Assembly (NCBI GenBank): GCA_002390675.1
Contig: DGPZ01000130.1
Span: forward strand, 1-10,147
Origin: Deltaproteobacteria bacterium UBA4427
GTDB taxonomy: Bacteria; Myxococcota_A; UBA9160; UBA4427
DNA length: 10,147 nt
Direction of reading: 5' to 3'
Below, one piece after another: positions 4,920-10,147 of the stretch. The notes below the pieces were generated by a model. The model saw nothing but the letters and a program-made list of their open reading frames with translations, made no database searches and had not been told where the DNA came from. How positions within the stretch are numbered: the first letter of the stretch is position 1; each line of letters starts with the position of its first letter. The position numbers and the translations under genes were made by a program.

Positions 4920-5516
4920 TCAGTCGAATTCCGCGAGGGCCGGAATCGGCAGCCGTCGCCCCGCAAGCTCGATCACCAGATTCTCGCCCTCGAATTCCAC
5001 AGCGTTCATGAAATCTGCCTGTGCCCCGTGCATAAACCGCGCGAGCAACCCATCTGCATGCAGCGCTCGCTTTACCCGGCAAAGCAGCGCGCCGTCAATA
5101 GGGGAGGTCTCCAGGCTCTCAGTCTCGAGGCCTTCGCGAGTTCCGTCCGAAAGCACGACCTCCCCTGCTTCTAAATCGATTTCCCTGACGAAGAAAGCGG
5201 CCTCTTCAATTTCGACTTCGCCCCGAAAATGCTTCAGGCGAACGATGTATTTTACTTCTTCGGGTAGATACTCAACATGTCGCTCGAAATGCTCGCGCAG
5301 CCGTCGGTTCTGAATTGGTGCTTCTTCATGGCTAAAGCGCCCATCGTGATGCAACACGAGACCGAAGGGACGCAACGGCGGCGGCCCTTTTAACTCGGGA
5401 AGCGGCCGATGCCCCGTCCCAATCTTGGAATCCAGTCCAAGTTCGTCCGAGCCCATGCCCTTTCTCGTTCGAGAAAGGAGAGACTTGCTCTCGCCTTCGT
5501 CGCTCAACGGTCGCAC
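4920..5516 (-). CDS. DUF1285-like protein of unknown function, last gene of the nuo-like operon
   Basis: The function is unknown. The pattern DGRFSHEEAPIQNRRLREHF (residues 58-77), then YLPEEVKYIVRLKHFRGEVE, then EEAAFFVREIDLEAGEVVLS, resembles the DUF1285 layout of a DG-W/F-PI-N/R start, a beta meander and a V-E-D/E-A-FFV strand. I make this assignment from memory and hold it loosely. The C-terminal third (residues 136-198) has no counterpart I know. There is no signal peptide or membrane segment. The GTG at 5514-5516 overlaps the nuoD-like stop by 13 bases, pointing to coupled translation. Met21 (ATG at 5456) is an alternative start, and the recognisable domain begins only near residue 50, so either fits. 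By position it may be an accessory or assembly protein of the complex. Confidence 0.78.
   Translation of the reverse strand: MRPLSDEGESKSLLSRTRKGMGSDELGLDSKIGTGHRPLPELKGPPPLRPFGLVLHHDGRFSHEEAPIQNRRLREHFERHVEYLPEEVKYIVRLKHFRGEVEIEEAAFFVREIDLEAGEVVLSDGTREGLETESLETSPIDGALLCRVKRALHADGLLARFMHGAQADFMNAVEFEGENLVIELAGRRLPIPALAEFD
5459..5478 (-). other. near-perfect hairpin before the alternative start of the DUF gene
   Basis: CCTTTCTCG and CGAGAAAGG pair over nine bases with only two central bases between, so the realistic form is an eight-pair stem with a 4-base loop. On the minus strand it ends two bases before the ATG at 5456. The downstream arm contains GAGAAAGG, the only ribosome-binding-like sequence for that ATG, which would be hidden when the stem forms. 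If the GTG at 5516 is the true start, the hairpin lies inside the coding region. Confidence 0.45.
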
Positions 5517-6670
5517 TCCGCAGACACGAGGTGCATCAGCGCGACCGTCGGCAGCAAGTCATCGAGACGCGCTCCCACCATCACCGTCGGCAACACCTGC
5601 GCGTGAAAAAAGCTTGGCGCTCGACAGCGAATGCGCCGCGGCAACCCTACGCCATCCGAAACCACAAAGAACGCGAGTTCGCCGGTCGAAGACTCAACCG
5701 TGGCCACAGCCTCCCCCTCTGGAATGATGATCTCCCCGCTCACACAAACTTCACCAGATCCGAGACTCGACAATATTTTGTGGCACTGATCGATCATCCC
5801 GAGGCTCTGCCTGATTTCTTCGATCACGACTAGCATCCGGTCGAGATTATCGCCCTGTTCTCCCACCGGCACATCGAATTCGAGTGCCCCATATGCAAGA
5901 TAGGGGCGATCTTTCCGAACATCCGCCGAAATCCCGGAGGCGCGAAGCGCAATCCCCGTCACGCTCCATGCGAGCGCATCTTCAGGCACGAGAGGCGCGA
6001 CACCGCTCAGACGGCGCGTGCAGGTCGGATTGGAGGTCGCGACCGAGCCGAAGCGCGTGAGTTCATCATCGATCAGAGAGCGCTGTTTCGACCACCCCTC
6101 TAAGAAGTGCTCTGGGAGCGCACGACGAATTCCTCCGAAGCAGCTGAAGCCAGCAAGATGCCCGCCGCCCGTTGCTGCAACAAGCGCTTCCGAGGCGAGG
6201 TCCTCTCCCGCGTTCGCGACGTTCTCTGCATCCCGAAGCCCGATTGCCGCCATCGCCGCGCCGAGTCGAGAATAATGGTCACTCACACGTGCTAGTTCGC
6301 CGACAAGCATACGTGTCCAGATCGCGCGATCCGGCAAGCCAATCTCTGCAAGGGATTCTGCGGCAAGGCAGTAGGCGATCTCTGCATGCAAGCCACTAAC
6401 CCACCCGAGACGCGACACATAGGGCAACGCATCGTCCCAGCTTCCCGATTCAGCTTGCTTCTCGAAGCCGCGATGCCCCAAACCAATATCGACTTCGAGA
6501 TTCGTGATTCGGTCATCGTCGAGCGCGACAATAAAGCTCGTGGTTCCGCCGACGGGCGTCATCACGCGTCTAATCGCTGGATGCGTCGGTCCGATTTCGA
6601 GCGTCGTTTCGGGAAAACCGAGACGAGACGACAGGGAATCGTTCTGATCCGGTCGCGGAGTCTGGCTCAT
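5504..6670 (-). CDS. nuoD: NuoD-like subunit (49-kDa / hydrogenase large-subunit family), divergent
   Basis: In complex I this subunit forms the quinone cavity with NuoB at the junction of the peripheral and membrane arms. The 388 residues cover the whole family fold: GPTHP (27-31), GHRGFEKQAE (65-74), LPYVSRLGW (82-90), GELARVSDHYSRLG (124-137), GGIRR (179-183), LRASGISADVRKDRPYLAY (242-260), DVPVGEQGDNLDRML (266-280), VVSDG (336-340), and the final DR. Two quinone-site residues are replaced: the His of GPQHPSTHG is Arg34, and the Tyr of RLDY is Trp90. The CxxC pairs that bind nickel in group 4 hydrogenases are also missing. It could belong to an unusual complex I or to an Ehr-type relative. 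The start ATG overlaps the nuoC-like stop (ATGA). Confidence 0.9.
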   Translation of the reverse strand: MSQTPRPDQNDSLSSRLGFPETTLEIGPTHPAIRRVMTPVGGTTSFIVALDDDRITNLEVDIGLGHRGFEKQAESGSWDDALPYVSRLGWVSGLHAEIAYCLAAESLAEIGLPDRAIWTRMLVGELARVSDHYSRLGAAMAAIGLRDAENVANAGEDLASEALVAATGGGHLAGFSCFGGIRRALPEHFLEGWSKQRSLIDDELTRFGSVATSNPTCTRRLSGVAPLVPEDALAWSVTGIALRASGISADVRKDRPYLAYGALEFDVPVGEQGDNLDRMLVVIEEIRQSLGMIDQCHKILSSLGSGEVCVSGEIIIPEGEAVATVESSTGELAFFVVSDGVGLPRRIRCRAPSFFHAQVLPTVMVGARLDDLLPTVALMHLVSAECDR

Positions 6671-7188
6671 GGACCCGCCCCCGACGACAACTGATCCTGT
6701 CCCGCTGATTTCCGAAGCGGCGCGCCGTTGAGGTCAGCGTCAGCGCCTAAATCAGCGCCGAGCAAGAGAGGCCGCAACTCCGGGTGTCCTCGGAAACCTA
6801 TCCCAAAGAGATCGAAGGCTTCGCGTTCGAGCCACAGGGCCGAAGGCCAAAGCGCGCTCACGGAGCCGATCGAGGGATTATCGTCTGCTGAGTCCTGAAT
6901 GAATCCGTGGACGCGATACGCGAACTCGCCCACGCGGCTCCCGAGGCGATAGATCACCTCGAACCCAGCCGGCGATGCGTCCAGGCGATCCACGACCGTC
7001 AGGTCTAGAAGCCGCACTGACGGCGCATCCGCCTCTCCACGCAACCGCTCGAGCAGCGTCCTCGCGTGGTCCCCAGGCACTCTCATTCGTGCCTCGGGGG
7101 AGTCCGGGTCGGACGTGGGGCTCGCTGACACGTGGACGTCCAAGTCGGCATGAGTCGCACGCAAGGCCTCAAGATCCAGCGCGCTCAT
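6667..7188 (-). CDS. nuoC: NuoC-like subunit (30-kDa family)
   Basis: A peripheral-arm subunit that packs against NuoD and NuoI in complex I and its relatives; it binds no cofactor. Family marks: GFEVIYRLGS (residues 75-84), PSIGSVSALWPSALWLEREAF (105-125, quoted as separate pieces of one conserved block), DLFGIGFRGHPELRPLLLG (126-144), and the terminal GAPLRK (155-160). The length of 173 residues suits a stand-alone NuoC, not the NuoCD fusion found in many bacteria and in HycE/HyfG hydrogenases. The last dozen residues are loosely ordered and Ser/Gly-rich. Start and stop overlap both neighbours by four bases (ATGA), so the three subunits are probably made in step. Confidence 0.92.
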   Translation of the reverse strand: MSALDLEALRATHADLDVHVSASPTSDPDSPEARMRVPGDHARTLLERLRGEADAPSVRLLDLTVVDRLDASPAGFEVIYRLGSRVGEFAYRVHGFIQDSADDNPSIGSVSALWPSALWLEREAFDLFGIGFRGHPELRPLLLGADLGADADLNGAPLRKSAGQDQLSSGAGP

Positions 7189-7661
7189 CGCACTAAACCC
7201 GAAGTGGCCGCTCCCGGATCAAGAAGATCGACCGGCTCGAGGCGGCCCGTCGGTGTCGGCACGAGAATGGACGGCGCGCTAGTGGCAACGAGGGCGGATT
7301 CCGGGCAGATTTCGATACATCGGCCGCAACCGATGCAGGAGCCTACGTCGAGCTGAAAGAGAATCGGGCGACCGCCCTCTCCCTTCACGCGCAAACTCTG
7401 ACTCGGGCAAATCGGAACGCAGCCGCCGCACGCTGTACAGGAGAATGAGCGCGCTTCGTTGGATTCTTTCGGGAGCGGCTCGGGAGAACGCAAGCGAGGG
7501 ATCACGGCGGGCACCGGCGCCGAAAGCACAAAGGGCCGTTTGCGGTCGTTACTCGCTCCGCGTCGACTCAACCAGATTGAACGCAGCCATGCGGCCCCAG
7601 CCCAAAGGAGCGCGAAGGGACGGCGACGAGCGCGCTGGACGATGACTACTCCTCGGGGCAT
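7185..7661 (-). CDS. nuoI: NuoI-like 8Fe ferredoxin subunit
   Basis: The electron-transferring subunit that carries clusters N6a and N6b in complex I, or the HycF/HyfH counterpart in hydrogenase-type complexes. Two complete 4Fe-4S motifs are present: Cys75, 78, 81 and 85 (CTACGGCVPICP) and Cys109, 112, 115 and 119 (CIGCGRCIEICP). The N-terminal 35 residues are basic and then hydrophobic (FALLWAGAAWLRSIWL), suggesting an amphipathic or membrane-lying helix. A Pro-rich stretch of about 40 residues links it to the clusters, and a 40-residue tail follows them. There is no good ribosome binding site before the ATG at 7661, so the start is less certain than the domain. It lies 42 bases behind lipB and overlaps nuoC by ATGA. 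Confidence 0.88.
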   Translation of the reverse strand: MPRGVVIVQRARRRPFALLWAGAAWLRSIWLSRRGASNDRKRPFVLSAPVPAVIPRLRSPEPLPKESNEARSFSCTACGGCVPICPSQSLRVKGEGGRPILFQLDVGSCIGCGRCIEICPESALVATSAPSILVPTPTGRLEPVDLLDPGAATSGLVR

Positions 7662-7703
7662 CGGCGGAAGGATAGGCGACCGCCGCCGCCCGAGCGAGCA
7701 AGT

Positions 7704-8441
7704 TCAGCCCTCGAGCGTCGTTCCCCGGGCCAATCTTCCAACAAGCGCCTGCCCGACTATTTCCCGCACCTCTTCCGAGCTGGGCTCTTCGGCCCACGCC
7801 GCACCGACGCATGGAGCTTTACGGTCTGGCGCGCGCTCCCTGGCGACAGAAGTCATCTCCACATCTCCTAGTCCACAGGGAACGATTGCATCGAAACCCG
7901 CGAGATCGAGATCCACGTTCAGCGCGAATCCATGCAAAGTCACCCATTTGCGAACCCCGACGCCGATCGAAGCGATCTTCCGATCCGGTCCGGCCCCCCA
8001 GCCACTTCGCGCGAGATCGACGAATACACCTGTCCGTCCTTCGACGCGGCGACTCGGCACCCCGAGCACTTCAAGCGCGTCCATCAGGCCGGCTTCGATA
8101 CGCCGCAAATGCGCGTGGACGTCGCGCCGCCCGAGAGCATCGAGGTCGAGAATCGGATATCCGACCAGCTGCCCCGGCGCGTGATAGGTCACGTCCCCGC
8201 CGCGCGCGATCTCATAAACATCGATCCCCGCCGCAAGCAGCTCATCCGGTGTGACTCGCATATTTGCCGGGTCGGAGCTTCGGCCGAGGGTGATGACTGC
8301 GGGATGTTCTACCAGCAGAATCCGATCACCGCGATTCCCTGCTATCCGGTCGGCAACCGCCTGACTTTGCAGCTCAAGCGCGTCCGCATAACGCACGGAA
8401 CCAAGCCAATCGACTTCCATAGATCCCAAGGGTGCGGTCAT
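7704..8441 (-). CDS. lipB: octanoyl-[acyl-carrier-protein]:protein N-octanoyltransferase LipB
   Basis: It moves the octanoyl group from acyl carrier protein to the lipoyl lysine of target domains, the first step of lipoate attachment; LipA then inserts sulfur. Motifs from the ATG at 8441: LLVEHPAVITLGR (residues 42-54), RGGDVTYHAPGQLVGYPILD (80-99), RKIASIGVGVRKWVTLHGFA (154-173) with the catalytic Lys155, and VPCG with the acyl-binding Cys189. About eight extra residues (ARSGWGAG) lie between GVFVD and RKIAS. The 245-residue length is slightly long for the family. I chose ATG 8441 because GGAGGG lies just upstream; a TTG at 8468 would add nine residues. It follows the E2 gene, its likely substrate, after 67 bases. 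lipA is not in the window. Confidence 0.95.
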   Translation of the reverse strand: MTAPLGSMEVDWLGSVRYADALELQSQAVADRIAGNRGDRILLVEHPAVITLGRSSDPANMRVTPDELLAAGIDVYEIARGGDVTYHAPGQLVGYPILDLDALGRRDVHAHLRRIEAGLMDALEVLGVPSRRVEGRTGVFVDLARSGWGAGPDRKIASIGVGVRKWVTLHGFALNVDLDLAGFDAIVPCGLGDVEMTSVARERAPDRKAPCVGAAWAEEPSSEEVREIVGQALVGRLARGTTLEG

Positions 8442-8508
8442 ATGCCCTCCGACCAGGCCGTCGAGCAAACCTAACAGATCAGCCCAGCGACCCCGCTAAC
8501 CGCTAAAC

Positions 8509-9804
8509 TCACAAGTCGAACTCACCCGCCTCAAGGAGCTCGCGAATCCGAAACAAGAACCCATTTGCTGGAGCACCGTCTACAGCGCGATGATCATATG
8601 AAAGCGCCATGTACATCATTGTGCGAATCACGATCGCGTCTTCATCATCAAGGCTGCGCACGACCGCGCGCTTAGCGATCTCGCCCATCCGCAGAATACC
8701 GACTTGGGGCTGATTGATAATTGCGAAACCGTAGAGATTTCCCTGACGGCCGGGGTTCGAAATCGTAAACGTCCCGCCCTTCAGATCATCCGCAGACAGC
8801 TTCTTGGTCCTTGCTCGGGTCGCGAGATCGTCGATCGCCATGGCCGTCCCTGCCAGAGAAAGTCGATCGGCATTGCGCACGACGGGAACGACGAGCCCCT
8901 TCTCGGTCTCGGTCGCGACGCCTATGTGAATATCTTGCTTCTCTATAATCGCGTCGTTTGTGACCGAGGCGTTAAGCGCTGGAAATTCACGAAGTGCGCG
9001 CACCACCGCGTGCACAATAAAGGGAAGAAAGGTCAGGCCGATTCCGTAGCTGTCCTGGAAAGCACGCTTGTGTTTATTGCGAAGCCTAACAATTTGAGAA
9101 AGGTCGACTTCGGCCACTGTGCCCACGTGGGGACTCGTGCGCTTCGAGTAGACCATGTGATCGGAAATGATGCGACGCATCGGCGTCATAGGAATGACTC
9201 GATCCCCGGGCTGAAGTTCGTAGCCGAAAGTAGGTGCGGGTCGCGCTGGCTTTCGCGGCGCAGCAGCGACCGGGGTGGTGGGTGCTGCTTGAACGGGCTG
9301 GACCGGAATAGGCGCTCGCATTTCGGCGGCACCGGACTGATGCCTAAGGACATCATCCTTAGTCACGCGCCCAGCGCTGCCCGTGCCCTGAACCTCGCGC
9401 AGATCGATCGCGGCATTTTCTGCGACCCGACGTGCAACAGGCGTCGCAGCTGGACCATCAAGGGAATGAGCGGACGCAGGTCCAACGGGAGGTGCAGCGG
9501 CTTCGGGAGCGGTCGGCGGCGCAGGAACTCGAGCAGGCTCGCTGCTCGCGTTTGCGGCGGGCTTTCCGTCGGGGTCGATCCTCGCAAGCACAGCGCCGAC
9601 TTCAACTACGTCTCCCTCGGCAGCATGAATCGATTCGATCACGCCAGCGCTCGGCGCGGGAATCTCGGCATCGACCTTGTCGGTCGTGACCTCGACGATC
9701 GGTTGATCAACCTCGACCCACTCGCCTTCACCGACGAGCCAACGAGAGACCGTTCCCTCGAAAACACTCTCGCCCAGCGAAGGCAGTTCAACCGCGATCG
9801 ACAT
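8509..9804 (-). CDS. 2-oxo acid dehydrogenase E2 (dihydrolipoamide acyltransferase)
   Basis: The core enzyme of a 2-oxo acid dehydrogenase complex: its lipoyl arm takes the acyl group from E1, passes it to CoA, and is reoxidised by E3. The 431 residues show one lipoyl domain (1-80; Lys43 in TTDKVDAEIP), an Ala/Pro linker, a peripheral subunit-binding domain (about 119-154, TPVARRVAEN to GRVTKDDVLRH), a second Ala/Pro linker, and the catalytic domain (about 200-431) with SYDHRAVDG (His405, Asp409). The substrate cannot be told: branched-chain, 2-oxoglutarate and pyruvate types all fit. The start at 9804 has a strong GAGGAAGG eight bases upstream. It overlaps the nuoB-like gene by 17 bases in another frame and is followed by lipB. 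No E1 or E3 gene is in the window. Confidence 0.95.
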   Translation of the reverse strand: MSIAVELPSLGESVFEGTVSRWLVGEGEWVEVDQPIVEVTTDKVDAEIPAPSAGVIESIHAAEGDVVEVGAVLARIDPDGKPAANASSEPARVPAPPTAPEAAAPPVGPASAHSLDGPAATPVARRVAENAAIDLREVQGTGSAGRVTKDDVLRHQSGAAEMRAPIPVQPVQAAPTTPVAAAPRKPARPAPTFGYELQPGDRVIPMTPMRRIISDHMVYSKRTSPHVGTVAEVDLSQIVRLRNKHKRAFQDSYGIGLTFLPFIVHAVVRALREFPALNASVTNDAIIEKQDIHIGVATETEKGLVVPVVRNADRLSLAGTAMAIDDLATRARTKKLSADDLKGGTFTISNPGRQGNLYGFAIINQPQVGILRMGEIAKRAVVRSLDDEDAIVIRTMMYMALSYDHRAVDGAPANGFLFRIRELLEAGEFDL

Positions 9805-10147
9805 ACCGATTTCCTTCCTCATCCGGAACGTCGACTGAGTCATCAGTCGAATTCTCGGGCGCGAGCGGCGAATGATCAGTCATTCGCTCGTCCGCATGTG
9901 TATTTCTCAAGATCGGCCAGTCCGCCGGATCTCTTGATGCCAGCGCGCTCGGCTCCCGGTCACGAAGACCGCCGCGACGTAGCTGGTCAAGCGCTTCACG
10001 CAGAGCCGTGACCGGAGGCGGGCAACCCGGCACGACCAGGTCCACTGGCACCAATCGCGAGAGACCCGGAATCGTCGCGTAGTTCTGATAGGCGCCGCCG
10101 GAGATAGCACAGGCGCCCCATGCTATGACCCAGCGGGGCGGAAGCAT
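9788..10147 (-). CDS. nuoB: NuoB-like subunit, C-terminal part (cut by window edge)
   Basis: The complex I subunit that holds cluster N2, the last electron carrier before quinone; HycG/HyfI are the counterparts in hydrogenase-type complexes. The visible 119 residues begin with RWVIAWGACAISGGAYQNY (5-23), where GAC supplies one cluster ligand. They continue to LVPVDLVVPGCPPPVTALRE (32-51), where PGC supplies another. The tandem CC pair lies outside the window. The family normally ends soon after this block; here about 65 further residues follow, acidic and probably disordered (for example DDSVDVPDEEGN). Its last 17 bases overlap the E2 gene and contain no second function that I can see. Membrane subunits may lie farther upstream. 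Confidence 0.9.
   Translation of the reverse strand: MLPPRWVIAWGACAISGGAYQNYATIPGLSRLVPVDLVVPGCPPPVTALREALDQLRRGGLRDREPSALASRDPADWPILRNTHADERMTDHSPLAPENSTDDSVDVPDEEGNRYVDRG
9813..9820 (-). promoter_or_regulatory. ribosome binding site of the E2 gene
   Basis: GAGGAAGG on the minus strand, eight bases before the ATG at 9804, lies inside the nuoB-like coding region. It decides the E2 start against two upstream in-frame ATGs (9843 and 9822) and shows that the E2 is translated from the same message as nuoB. Confidence 0.75.

Noticed and set aside
5504..6670. NuoD-like protein as the large subunit of a NiFe hydrogenase
   Set aside because: Both CxxC pairs needed for the NiFe site are missing, so hydrogen activation in this subunit is not expected.
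7459..8184. A 241-codon plus-strand frame
   Set aside because: It is antisense to lipB and the nuoI-like gene and shows only Arg/Ser/Pro-rich sequence.
8704..10011. A 435-codon open frame on the plus strand
   Set aside because: It runs antisense to the E2 gene and the end of nuoB, both certain. Its protein is rich in Arg, Gly and His and resembles no family; it comes from the high GC of the opposite strand.

Overview
The window reads as a piece of a moderately GC-rich Gram-negative chromosome. A deltaproteobacterium-like lineage (Myxococcota, Desulfobacterota or Binatota type) is my best guess. The guess rests on gene order, the style of the proteins and a possible outer-membrane protein end, not on any marker I could compare. 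No mobile element, CRISPR array or rRNA was seen. Nearly everything lies on the minus strand; only a small unknown gene (3020-3349) and a glycosyltransferase (3602-4387) lie on the plus strand.

Left part (1-2412, read right to left): rlmB (23S rRNA 2'-O-methyltransferase), then a good sigma70-type promoter with a GC-rich discriminator. Next come tRNA-Thr(UGU), tRNA-Tyr(GUA), tRNA-Gly(UCC) and tRNA-Thr(GGU), and then the first seven codons of tuf (EF-Tu) at the window edge. This is the classic thrU-tyrU-glyT-thrT-tufB order of E. coli, but with unusually wide spacers and a long structured tuf leader. tRNA-Thr(UGU) ends in CCG where the five other tRNAs have an encoded CCA.

Middle (2413-4919): a gap of about 600 bp, a small gene of unknown function, a hairpin shared with the convergent tRNA-Leu(UAA), a DPM1-like family 2 glycosyltransferase, and a gap holding what looks like the last 27 codons of an outer-membrane beta-barrel gene. 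tRNA-Cys(GCA) follows.

Right part (4920-10147, minus strand): a tightly packed, partly overlapping operon. In order of transcription it holds a nuoB-like gene (cut by the window edge), a lipoylated 2-oxo acid dehydrogenase E2, lipB, then nuoI-, nuoC- and nuoD-like genes, and a DUF1285-like protein of unknown function. The Nuo proteins match the connecting (Q) module of complex I. The NuoD-like protein lacks the canonical quinone-site His and Tyr, and it also lacks the nickel-binding cysteines of group 4 hydrogenases. It is therefore either a divergent complex I or a complex-I-related machine of the Ehr (hydrogenase-related, no NiFe site) kind. The E2 and its lipoyl-attaching enzyme sit inside this operon, and the E2 start overlaps the nuoB end. 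This suggests, but does not prove, a working link between 2-oxo acid oxidation and the complex. It is the most interesting feature of the window.
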